Shown: piece after piece, positions 45,371 to 52,677 of the stretch
Layout: each line of letters begins with the position of its first letter
Numbering within the stretch: position 1 is the first letter of the stretch
Source of the DNA: CAWBOY01 sp963790585
GTDB lineage: Bacteria; Planctomycetota; Planctomycetia; Gemmatales; Gemmataceae
Length of the DNA: 64,000 nucleotides
Assembly (NCBI GenBank): GCA_963790585.1
Contig: CAWBOY010000002.1
Span: forward strand, 124,001-188,000
Direction: 5' to 3'
Program-made: the position numbers and the translations under genes
The notes under the pieces: model-generated
What the model saw: only the letters and a program-made list of their open reading frames with translations
Told to the model about the DNA's origin: nothing
The model's database searches: none

Positions 45371-46117
45371 ATGGCCAAGCGCAGCGAGAAAACTGTCCTA
45401 TTCCTCTGCACCGGCAACTACTACCGCAGCCGATTCGCCGAAATCCTTTTCAACTCCGTGGCCGGCAAGATGGGGCTGCCTTGGCAGGCATCGTCCAGGG
45501 GGCTGGCCCTGGAGCGCGGTGTCAAAAACGTCGGCCCGATCGCAGCGGAAGCGATCACAGAACTGGCGGCGCGAGGCATTCGATCGGACTACGCCGTCGC
45601 CCGCTTCCCGGCGCAGGTGACGATGGACGAACTGGAACGCGCCGATCGGGTCGTCGCTCTGAAGCAGGCCGAACATCTTCCTCTGCTACAAGACCGGTTC
45701 CCGGCTTGGGCTGAAAAGGTCGAGTTCTGGCATGTCGATGACGCCCCCGGAGTGCTGAGCCTGGTCGAGCAGGAAGTCATGGGCCTCGTCGCCCGCATCC
45801 TCGGCGGAGGCCAGCGCCAGGAAAGTGAACCGACAGAAGCCACGCAGCGCCCCGCAACGAAGGAGCCAGCCAAAAAGCCTGTGACCGTGAAGGTAGGCAG
45901 GGAGACGGCTGGCCGGCGTGGCAAGGGCGTGACGACCGTGTTCGACGTACCGCTCAATGACGACGGCGTTAAAGAACTGGCCGCTACCCTCAAGCAGCGC
46001 TGCGGGACGGGCGGGACTGTCAAAGAGGGTCGAATCGAGATCCAGGGCGACCAGAGGGTCCGCATCGTTGCCGAGTTGGAAAAGCTAGGCTACAAGGTAA
46101 AGCGGGTCGGAGGCTGA
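45371..46117 (+). CDS. low-molecular-weight phosphatase / SUI1 translation factor fusion
   Basis: A 248-residue two-domain protein. Residues 7-145 are a low-molecular-weight protein tyrosine phosphatase: the P-loop CTGNYYRSR (Cys13, Arg19) follows TVLFL, and a late acid region VDDAPG is present, lacking the exact DPP form. Residues about 146-178 are a Glu/Pro/Lys linker. Residues about 180-248 are a SUI1/eIF1/YciH domain (GRRGKGVTTVFDVPL, CGTGGTVKEGRIEIQGDQRV, LGYKVKRVGG). This fusion of phosphatase and initiation-factor-like domain is unusual. ATG at 45371, GAGGGG upstream. The linker is in frame throughout. Confidence 0.85.
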   Translation: MAKRSEKTVLFLCTGNYYRSRFAEILFNSVAGKMGLPWQASSRGLALERGVKNVGPIAAEAITELAARGIRSDYAVARFPAQVTMDELERADRVVALKQAEHLPLLQDRFPAWAEKVEFWHVDDAPGVLSLVEQEVMGLVARILGGGQRQESEPTEATQRPATKEPAKKPVTVKVGRETAGRRGKGVTTVFDVPLNDDGVKELAATLKQRCGTGGTVKEGRIEIQGDQRVRIVAELEKLGYKVKRVGG

Positions 46118-46129
46118 ACGAGATCTCTG

Positions 46130-46384
46130 ATGATGTCCTTATACGAAGACCCTTGCTTCACCTTCCGGTTCGCTGAGGCCCGGATCATCTCTCGCTTTCA
46201 CTTGGACGGCGTCGAGGCCGGGCGAGCCGTAGAAGTCTTCAGGCTCGATCCCGGTAGCGGCGAGCGCTCGGGCCTACTGGCGACCGCGACTGTGGGAGAG
46301 GGCGGCTGGGTAGACCTGCAAGAGCCCATCATCGTGCGGGCTGGCGAGGCGTTCATTGCGGTGCCGGAGCCATCTTCCAGGTAG
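46130..46384 (+). CDS. small hypothetical protein
   Basis: 84 residues, 12 bp after the phosphatase-SUI1 gene on the same strand. The sequence is mostly beta-like (FTFRFAEARIISRFHLDG; GEGGWVDLQEPIIVRAGEAF) with no membrane segment. No family is recognised. The close spacing suggests it is transcribed with the upstream fusion gene. Confidence 0.5.
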   Translation: MMSLYEDPCFTFRFAEARIISRFHLDGVEAGRAVEVFRLDPGSGERSGLLATATVGEGGWVDLQEPIIVRAGEAFIAVPEPSSR

Positions 46385-46425
46385 GCCGCACGCCCTTTTC
46401 AGCTTGATATTACAATGACCCGCCT

Positions 46426-46944
46426 TCAGGAGAGTCCCAGCGCCGCCCTCTTCTCGGCCACGAACCGCAGGTGATGGCGCAGGTGGTTAATGGCGTGCAG
46501 CAGCAGTTGCCGCAACGTCACGAGGCCCGTTTCACTGTGAACGGCAGTACGCCGCCAGGCATCGGAAGCAACGAGCCTAAGCGTGCGGGCCATCTGTCGC
46601 CGGGTGACAGCCACGAGGTCAAGTTCTTGTTCAAGGTCGTGTTCTTGGTAACGCAACGGCTCCGGGTAACGAAAGGCATCGGCACCGAGCACAAGCGGTC
46701 GCTCTAACGCCACGGTGCGCTTCATGCGGTCTGCGAAGAACTGCTCGCAGTCGGCGAGGTGGCAAACCACTTCGAGCGTACTCCACTTGCTGGCGACCGG
46801 ACGGGAGCGCAGTTGCTCAACCGTCATTCCGTCGACGGCGAGCCGCAGTTCCTCAACGCCTCGCTCATAGGCCGAGATCAGGTCGGCGCTAGTAATGGCG
46901 TCGTCGTCCCTTTGGGCGTCAGCGACCGTATTTCTCTCCTGCAT
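46426..46944 (-). CDS. DinB family protein
   Basis: 172 residues in a four-helix bundle pattern. Marks: WSTLEVVCHLADCEQFFADRM with the first metal-type histidine, and TLRQLLLHAINHLRHHLRFV with the HxxxHLRHH cluster at the end. DinB-fold enzymes bind a metal and act as thiol-dependent transferases or maleylpyruvate-type isomerases; the substrate here is unknown. It is 14 bp downstream of the DUF302 gene on the same strand. Confidence 0.87.
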   Translation of the reverse strand: MQERNTVADAQRDDDAITSADLISAYERGVEELRLAVDGMTVEQLRSRPVASKWSTLEVVCHLADCEQFFADRMKRTVALERPLVLGADAFRYPEPLRYQEHDLEQELDLVAVTRRQMARTLRLVASDAWRRTAVHSETGLVTLRQLLLHAINHLRHHLRFVAEKRAALGLS

Positions 46945-46957
46945 GACAGTCCTTTCT

Positions 46958-47571
46958 TCAGTGTAATTCGATTGCCTTTTTCACCAGCGCCTCCAGTTTT
47001 CCGTCGAGCATGGCGGCGACTGCGGTTGCCTCTGCATTACCGAACTGGCCGAACAAGCGACGATGGCTTGTCGTATTCCACGCATGTCTTTCCGGCTTCG
47101 TTCTCGTAGATCAACACCCGCAGTGGAGCGTACAGGCTCGCCCGGATGTCGTGCTGCGTCATCTGGAGTGCGAACAGGGGATTGCCTACGACGTATTGGA
47201 TCGCTTTCCTCTTCTGGCCGGCGAGCCGCAGCAACGCCCCGTGGTCTTGCGTGCCAAACAGCATGAAGCCGCTCGGTCCCACCATCGCCTCGATCTTGGC
47301 CTTCGCCGCCTCGGTGTCGCCGCATTCCGTAGCCGCTTTATGCACGTCGGCGTCGAACTTGCCCAAGCTGCCGCTCGAAGGCTTTGGTAACTTCCTCGAA
47401 CGGCTTGTTCGTTTCCAGGTGAACGTGGTCAACGAAAATGCGAGTGGTGTTCATCTCTTTCCCCTCTTGGCGATGTTTCGCGGAGCTATCAAGGACGAAA
47501 AGGCCACCAAGTACAGCGGCGCTACCGACCACCGAGCAAACCAGAACGGTCCAGGGCTGTTGAATTGTCAT
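46958..47571 (-). CDS. DUF302 domain protein with membrane anchor, frame broken twice
   Basis: About 203 residues in three frames. Front: membrane segment WTVLVCSVVGSAAVLGGLFV, then the DUF302 start TTRIFVDHVHLETNKPFEEV. The second frame has FDADVHKAATECGD, FMLFGTQDHGALLRLAGQ, QYVVGNPLFALQMTQHD and VLIYENEAGKTCVEYDKPSS. The third has FGQFGNAEATAVAAMLDGKL and ends at 46958. The breaks are near 47360 (one extra G) and near 47062. Neither is in a GC tract, so decay or a local error are both possible. The DUF302 family's role is unknown; some bind cofactors. It lies just upstream of the DinB gene. Confidence 0.7.
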
Positions 47572-47586
47572 CGTCGACCCTCCTTC

Positions 47587-48921
47587 TCATGAAGGAAAAC
47601 ACTTGCCGAATGCCACCAGCAGTTTCGGCGACCCCTTGATGCGGATGCGCCGGCGCAGCAAGGCCCACAGCAGGCTTCGCTCCTTCGCCAGGAAGCCCAG
47701 CCACGTCTCGCTGTCGGCGGTCACTCGCAGGTCGGCCTCGCCTTGATGACCGTCCTGTACCTGCAAGGTGCCGTTACGGATCGCGACGGTCGCCTCCTTG
47801 CTTACCTTGCCGGTGAACGTGAAGTGGTAGACGGCGTCCAAACTCTTTGACTTGCCCGGCTGGAAGATCAGTTTCAACCCGAACAGGAAGCCGTCGATGG
47901 ACGTTGCTCTGATCCCACTGCCCACCCGCTTGATCTTCTTCTTCGGGAATCGCCGCGGGGCATAATCCTCCGCGTCGGAGCCGGCAATGACGTAAAGGGT
48001 TTCTTCCTTCTCGGTGAGCGGTCGCAGGGTGTCCTTCAGGAAGGTCGCCTTGTCCGTCAGAAACGGGCCGATCACGTCCTCGCCAGCGGGACAGACGGCC
48101 AGGCAGTACGCCGCCTTGTAGTTCGGCCCAAAGGCGAGCGACTGCCACATCGAGGCCGTCTCCGAGAGCGCTCACCTTCTTGCGGTAGTCGAGGCCGTCG
48201 TTGCTGTCGGCCACCTTCTCCACCCAATCGCGAGAAGCCGCTCATGAACTCCCGGTAGTTGTGGGTCAGGCAGTTGGCGAAGTTGAAGTCGCCGTTCGGG
48301 GAGATGGCCCCGACCGGGCAGGCCGCCACGCACAGCTTGCATTCGAGGCAGGGGTTGTAGGCGATGGGCTGGCCGTAGGCCGACGCCTCGGCGTCGATCA
48401 GTACCGTGCCAAGGACGATGAAGTTGCCGAACTTGGGGTGGATGACGTTGCGGTGGATGCCCATGTGACCCAGGCCCGCCGCCACGGCCACCGGCTTGTG
48501 CGAGACGACCCAAATCTTGCCGGGGAAGCGGTCCTGCTCCATCGGAAAGCCCGCCGAAGGGTTCATGGCCCGGACGCCCTTCTCTTCCAGGGCGGCGACG
48601 ACCTTGCGGGCGACCTCGTTGGAATGGTCGTAGGTGCCGTGAAACTCCAGATTCGAGGCGGAACGGGCTGGACTGCGGATCGGCTCTCGATTCATCCGGC
48701 AGACGAAGCTGAGGAGCGTCTTGGCAGTGCGGGAAGTAACGCAGGATGTCGTCCCGCTGGTTGTCCAGAGCCGGGCGGCTGATCTCGACCAGCCCGGCGT
48801 CATCGGCCCCGCAGTCGAGACACAGTTGCCGCAGCCATGCCGCATCAAGGGGTTTTGGCGGCGCGGCCGGGCCGGCGCGTTCGTGGAAGTGCCGCACGGT
48901 CGGATGTTCGGCAAGGTTCAT
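47587..48921 (-). CDS. 4Fe-4S ferredoxin / SCP2 sterol-carrier-like protein, frame broken three times
   Basis: About 445 residues in four pieces. The front (MNLAEHPTVRHFHERAGPA; LCLDCGADDAGLVEISRPAL) and the following QueG-like part (GFPMEQDRFPGKIWVVSHKP; AGLGHMGIHRNVIHPKF) lead to the cluster motif CLECKLCVAACPVGAI and a second CLAVCPAGED. The last 110 residues match the SCP2 sterol-binding fold (YHFTFTGKVSKEATVAIRNG). Breaks at about 48708-48715 (one extra T), 48225-48235 (one extra base) and about 48160-48172 (two bases short in a CT tract). None is in a GC tract. A MarR operator lies 17 bp upstream of the ATG at 48921, so the gene is probably in the MarR regulon. Role unknown. Confidence 0.75.
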
Positions 48922-48937
48922 GATCGCCCCTCGTTTA

Positions 48938-48949
48938 TTGCATATGCAA
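48938..48949. promoter_or_regulatory. perfect operator TTGCATATGCAA before the Fe-S/SCP2 gene
   Basis: A 12-bp perfect palindrome, 17 bp upstream of the Fe-S/SCP2 ATG and after the marR stop. The same core occurs in front of marR at 49459, in both cases next to a GTA. This spacing and symmetry fit a MarR dimer site. Confidence 0.6.
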
Positions 48950-48972
48950 GTACATGTCGAAAAAAACACAGC

Positions 48973-49428
48973 CTATCCGTTACGGGCCTGTCCCAGGCCC
49001 ACTTTCTTGGCGGCTTTGTCGAGCAGGGCGATCCCCTCGTCCCCTAGCAGTTCCGTCGCCTGCCGCTGGGCTTTTTCCCAGGCCGGGACCGCTTTTTCGA
49101 TCAACCGCTTACCCTCGGGCGTCAGTCGGAACGGTTGGGCGCGGGCGTCCTCTTCCGGCACGACCTCCAGCCAGCCCTGGGCCTGCAACGGCTTGACGTT
49201 GCGGCTGAGGGTGGACGTATCGAGTTGCAGAATCTCGCAGACCTGGGCGGGCCGGGCGAGGCCGAGGCGGGCCGTCACGATCAGGATGTTCAACTGGCTG
49301 ACCTTCAGGCCCAGCGGCCGCAGGGCGTCGTCATAGAAGTTCGTCACGACCCGGTTCAGCAGCCGCAGGCGCACGGCGATGCACGTCTTGGAGATCGTGT
49401 CGATGCTGTGGTTCGTCGCCTTGTGCAT
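48973..49428 (-). CDS. MarR family transcriptional regulator
   Basis: 151 residues from ATG 49428 (MHKATNHSIDTISKTCIAVR); the frame runs further upstream with unlikely sequence. The MarR winged helix is plain: LKVSQLNILIVTARLG, PAQVCEILQLDTSTLSRNVK (recognition helix), LEVVPEEDARAQPFRLTPEG (wing). Regulators of this family bind inverted repeats and respond to phenolic or oxidant ligands. The operator pair at 49459 and 48938 sits before this gene and before the next one, arguing for autoregulation and control of the Fe-S/SCP2 gene. It is the first gene of that unit. Confidence 0.88.
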   Translation of the reverse strand: MHKATNHSIDTISKTCIAVRLRLLNRVVTNFYDDALRPLGLKVSQLNILIVTARLGLARPAQVCEILQLDTSTLSRNVKPLQAQGWLEVVPEEDARAQPFRLTPEGKRLIEKAVPAWEKAQRQATELLGDEGIALLDKAAKKVGLGQARNG

Positions 49429-49458
49429 AATCTTCCTGCTTCTTGAGCGTCGCAATAA

Positions 49459-49470
49459 TTGTATATGCAA
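49459..49470. promoter_or_regulatory. operator TTGTATATGCAA before marR
   Basis: An almost palindromic 12-mer, one base different from the perfect site at 48938, followed by GTA. It lies 31 bp before the marR ATG. It would be expected to bind MarR and repress the gene itself. Confidence 0.55.
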
Positions 49471-49527
49471 GTATCGGCGGAAATCAAGGCGGCTTCTTTG
49501 ACAATTTTGACAGAACAAGGCAGGCGA

Positions 49528-49754
49528 TCACCCACCCCTTTTCGCCGCCCCCAGGGAATACGTCGGGTCTGCTTCGTCCCATGTTACGTCGCCCGAAGGC
49601 CTGTAGATCGCCGGGACCCGCTGGTGTCCGGCCAGGCGCAACCACGTCTGTACCTGCGTCCGATGATGGCAGGTGTGCATCACACGCCGCCAAAGATCGG
49701 CTCGACAGTCTGCGGCAGGTCGGCGTCCGGGATGGCGTTGGAGTCGTAGTGCAT
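49528..49754 (-). pseudogene. short DinB-like remnant, frame broken
   Basis: From ATG 49754 (GGAG upstream) the frame reads MHYDSNAIPDADLPQTVEPI and stops at GTGTGATG; removing two bases (TG) joins it to VMHTCHHRTQVQTWLRLAGH and PSGDVTWDEADPTYSLGAA, ending at 49528. The HTCHHRTQ helix resembles the last metal-binding helix of DinB proteins, but the first two thirds of that fold are missing. Either a small stand-alone protein or a remnant. It follows the methyltransferase gene by 35 bp. Confidence 0.45.
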
Positions 49755-49788
49755 GGTCGTTCTCCATTCACTACAGCTGCCGACATCC

Positions 49789-50499
49789 TTAGCCCTTCAC
49801 AGCGCCGAAGGCCGCAAAACAGACGTTCTTGTGCAGGACTTCGACCTGGGCGAAGCCAACCTCGCGCAGCAAGTCCAGTTGGAACAGCAGCGGACGGGGC
49901 GTGTCTTCCTTCTCGACGTAGGCGAACACATGGTCGCGGTAGGCTTCGTCTTTCAGCTGAGTTAGATACCCGCCGTAGCGCCGGCGCATGAGTTCCTTGA
50001 TTGCAGGGATCGAACTCTCCACCAGATCGAAAATCCAAACCGAACCTCCAGGCCGCAGCGCCCGGTGGAATGCTCCGAAGACATGCCGCCATTCCCCGTC
50101 AGTTCGTAGATGGTGAAGGACAGCCGCCGCCAGCACAATGTCGAAACGCGCCTCCGGGAGTTTCACATCTCGAATGTCTCCTTGAATTGTCGTGACGGCT
50201 CCCGTGGTCGCTCGACTAACTCTCTCCCTAGCCCGGTCGAGCATCGGCTGGCTCAGGTCGATCAAGTTTGCATCGAGGTTTGGCAGGAACTCCAGCAGTT
50301 TGAGAGTGTAGTTGCCGGCTCCGCAACCCACGTCGAGAACGTGCCGAGCTTGTGGCGTCGTGGCCGCTGCCGCCTCGGCGACTAGCGCCATCGCCAGCGG
50401 CGCATCGACCGTGGCCGACTGTCCAGTTTCAAGATTGGAGAACCGCTCCACATCGGCGTCGAAGCGCTGCCGGATTTCATCGACCGTCGATTTCATCAT
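49789..50499 (-). CDS. class I SAM-dependent methyltransferase
   Basis: 236 residues. The SAM-binding motif I is VLDVGCGAGNYTLKLLEFLP, motif II IDLSQPMLDRARERV, then IQGDIRDVKLPEARFDIVLA with AAVLHHL. A helical N-terminus precedes them. The C-terminal part (YAYVEKEDTPRPLLFQLDLL) is mostly helical. The substrate is unknown; the general form is like small-molecule methyltransferases of the UbiE/TehB type. It lies between the acetyltransferase and DinB-like genes, all minus strand. Confidence 0.9.
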   Translation of the reverse strand: MMKSTVDEIRQRFDADVERFSNLETGQSATVDAPLAMALVAEAAAATTPQARHVLDVGCGAGNYTLKLLEFLPNLDANLIDLSQPMLDRARERVSRATTGAVTTIQGDIRDVKLPEARFDIVLAAAVLHHLRTDGEWRHVFGAFHRALRPGGSVWIFDLVESSIPAIKELMRRRYGGYLTQLKDEAYRDHVFAYVEKEDTPRPLLFQLDLLREVGFAQVEVLHKNVCFAAFGAVKG

Positions 50500-50532
50500 T
50501 CCCTCCAGGAGTAGCCGCCTTATACGGGCCGC

Positions 50533-51090
50533 CTACGTGGTAATTTCCCGGATGACCCGACACGGATTCCCGGCAGCGAACATTCCTGCTGGGATGTCTC
50601 GAGTAACGACACTTCCGGCACCGATGACTGACTTCGAGCCGATCTTCACGCCGGGGCAGATAATCGCCCCGCCGCCGACCCACACATCCGATCCGATCGA
50701 GACGGGCTTGCCGGACTCCTGCTTGCGGCGCAGTTCGGCGTTCATCGGGTGCGTGGCGGTGTAGATTTGCACGGCAGGCCCGAATAGCGTGAAGTCGCCG
50801 ACCTTCACCACGCATACGTCGAGGACGACGCAGTTGAAGTTGAAGAAGACTCGCTCGCCCAGCAGTATGTTCGAGCCATAGTCACAGAAGAACGGCGGCT
50901 GCATCCAGACCGATTCGCCACCTTTATCGAAAAGGTGCTTCAAGATTGAGCGGCGTGTCTCTTGGTCTCTTTCACGGGTCGCGTTCAAGTCCTGGCACAA
51001 ATCCCGGGCGCGTTCCCTGGCCAGGACGAGTTCCGAGTCGAGAGGGTCGTATAGTTCTCCGGCCAGCATCTTTTCTTTCTCGGTTTGCAT
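50533..51090 (-). CDS. maa: maltose/galactoside O-acetyltransferase-type enzyme
   Basis: 185 residues from ATG 51090, with GGGGAG at ideal spacing; upstream in-frame sequence is not family-like. The N-terminal Mac domain starts EKEKMLAGELYDPLDSELV, followed by left-handed hexapeptide repeats (SNILLGERVFFNFNCVVLD; GSDVWVGGGAIICPGVKIG) and the catalytic histidine in YTATHPMNAELR. The family acetylates sugars with acetyl-CoA. The symbol is by family, with lacA-type close. Spacing to the methyltransferase is 33 bp. Confidence 0.9.
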   Translation of the reverse strand: MQTEKEKMLAGELYDPLDSELVLARERARDLCQDLNATRERDQETRRSILKHLFDKGGESVWMQPPFFCDYGSNILLGERVFFNFNCVVLDVCVVKVGDFTLFGPAVQIYTATHPMNAELRRKQESGKPVSIGSDVWVGGGAIICPGVKIGSKSVIGAGSVVTRDIPAGMFAAGNPCRVIREITT

Positions 51091-51115
51091 TTGACTCTCC
51101 CCTTTCGCCATGCAA

Positions 51116-51595
51116 TCAATGCGGCGGCACCTTGATCTCAATGCCGTAGCGAGGAGCGACGGCGAGCATCTTGTCGGCCTCGTCCTTCGTGGGCGGAGAC
51201 GCTGTGGTTGAACCAGCAGGGACGGGCTGGCCAACCTCAAAGAACATCTGTTCCAGGCCGGCAGGGGCCACCGAAATCAACATCCGGGCCGGTCGATCCG
51301 TCTCGTTCTTGAAGGAATGAAGCGAGCCGACCGGCAAGTTGGCGAACATTCCTGGACCGGCCATGAGGCGTTTGTCCTCGACATGGACAGTAATCTCGCC
51401 TTCTAGGATGTAGAAGCCCTCCTCCTCCCGACTGTGGACGTGAGGAGGAGGACCGCCGCCCGGAGGCACGATGGCTTCCCACAGGGCATACTTGCCGTTC
51501 GTGTCCTCGCCGGTTGCCAGGAAGCGGTACACGTCGCCGACAACGGCGATGGTTCGGCCTTCGGTCGTTTGTCTCAAGACTGGTGGATGGGTCAC
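51116..51595 (-). CDS. cupin domain protein
   Basis: 159 residues with a single cupin barrel. The metal-site motif is GGGPPPHVHSREEEGFYILEGEITVHVEDK (shown in parts: PPPHVHSREEEGFYILEGE), with two His and the Glu; the second cupin motif is NLPVGSLHSFKN. Small cupins of this type are often quercetinase- or oxalate-like or are regulators; the substrate is unknown. It lies immediately upstream of the acetyltransferase gene (26 bp), so is probably transcribed with it. Confidence 0.88.
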   Translation of the reverse strand: MTHPPVLRQTTEGRTIAVVGDVYRFLATGEDTNGKYALWEAIVPPGGGPPPHVHSREEEGFYILEGEITVHVEDKRLMAGPGMFANLPVGSLHSFKNETDRPARMLISVAPAGLEQMFFEVGQPVPAGSTTASPPTKDEADKMLAVAPRYGIEIKVPPH

Positions 51596-51767
51596 TCGAC
51601 TCTCCTTTCAGAGCACTTCCAACATTTTCGCTAGCGAATCCGTGTTGTTTACTTGAAGGAGCGGCGAAGCACTTCGTCGCTGCCACCCAGCATCGCCGGT
51701 CCTTACCTGGTAATTCTATCGACCGGCTTACCGCGAACCCCCCTGCTTGGATTGTGTCCTGGGGTGT

Positions 51768-52574
51768 ATGGACACAAACATTCTCGACATCAAGTTTGCT
51801 CGCATCGGCGCACGGTTGAAAGTAGCCGACTGGCCAGCTCGTCGCAACCGCATGCCGGGCATCATTTCGCTTGACGTACAGGCTGATGGCAAGGGCGAGT
51901 TCTTCGAAATCCTCCGCCAGCCGGAGGCCGAGGCCGAGATCGCCGTCCTCGACGTGCAGCCCGCCGACCGTCACCTACTCCTGTTGGTGCGTGAAGGTAA
52001 GGACAAGAGCAAGTTTCTCTGCGGCCACGACGAGCGCCACTGGTTCGTCGCCGGCATCCTTGAAACTGCGCCGGTCGGCACCGTCCGCCAGGCAAAGGAG
52101 GCGCTGAAGCCTGCCGAGGTCTTGGCCGCCCAGGCCGGCAAGCGGCTCCGGGCCAAGGCCCGCAACCGCCGCAAGAACGCCGCGTTCGTCCGCCAGGGCG
52201 AGTGGTTCTTCCTGCCGGTCCCTGGCATTGTCGTGGACAAGAAGCTGATCCTGCCAAACGAGCCACTGCGCCGAGGCAACGCTGGCAAGCCACATTGGGC
52301 CGAGTTCTGCTATCGCACAGGCGGCGAGACGGTCTACGTTTGCTCCCGCCATCCGAACGGCGTCACCGCGGCGCAATACAAAAGCATCCTGGTCGGCAGC
52401 TCGAAGGCGAAGAGCTGGGGCTGGCGCACGATGCGGCGCAATCCCGGTGTCTACGTTCACGGCCGGGTTCGTCATGCAGACCACGCCACGATTAAGCTAT
52501 ACGGCTGGCATCAGGTGTTAATGAACACGGAAGGTCAGTCGAAGGCAATGAAGAACGTGGCCTTTTTGGATTGA
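51768..52574 (+). CDS. conserved orphan protein of unknown function
   Basis: Start set at ATG 51768 (MDTNILDIKFARIGARLKVA); an upstream in-frame ATG at 51747 is less likely. 268 residues without membrane segments. Notable parts: RNRMPGIISLDVQADGKGEF, HLLLLVREGKDKSKFLCGHD, ERHWFVAGILE, a basic RLRAKARNRRKNAA block, and VYVCSRHPNGVTAAQYKSIL. The look is of a cytosolic protein carrying one or two mixed alpha/beta domains. No family is recognised. It is divergent from the cupin operon. Confidence 0.6.
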   Translation: MDTNILDIKFARIGARLKVADWPARRNRMPGIISLDVQADGKGEFFEILRQPEAEAEIAVLDVQPADRHLLLLVREGKDKSKFLCGHDERHWFVAGILETAPVGTVRQAKEALKPAEVLAAQAGKRLRAKARNRRKNAAFVRQGEWFFLPVPGIVVDKKLILPNEPLRRGNAGKPHWAEFCYRTGGETVYVCSRHPNGVTAAQYKSILVGSSKAKSWGWRTMRRNPGVYVHGRVRHADHATIKLYGWHQVLMNTEGQSKAMKNVAFLD

Positions 52575-52677
52575 CTCCTGGACACGAAAAACGAAAACAG
52601 CCTGTAGCAGACAAACGCTGCTACGGGCCTTTTCAACTTGTAGACTGCCCATTTTCGCCCCTTGCTGGACGCCGCCA

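Noticed and set aside
45371..46117. Arsenate reductase (ArsC, thioredoxin type)
   Set aside because: The P-loop fits LMW phosphatase/ArsC alike, but the late cysteine pair of ArsC is missing and there is no ars gene nearby.
49484..50092. 202-residue minus-strand ORF over the methyltransferase end
   Set aside because: It overlaps the clear SAM methyltransferase in another frame and shows no family motif.
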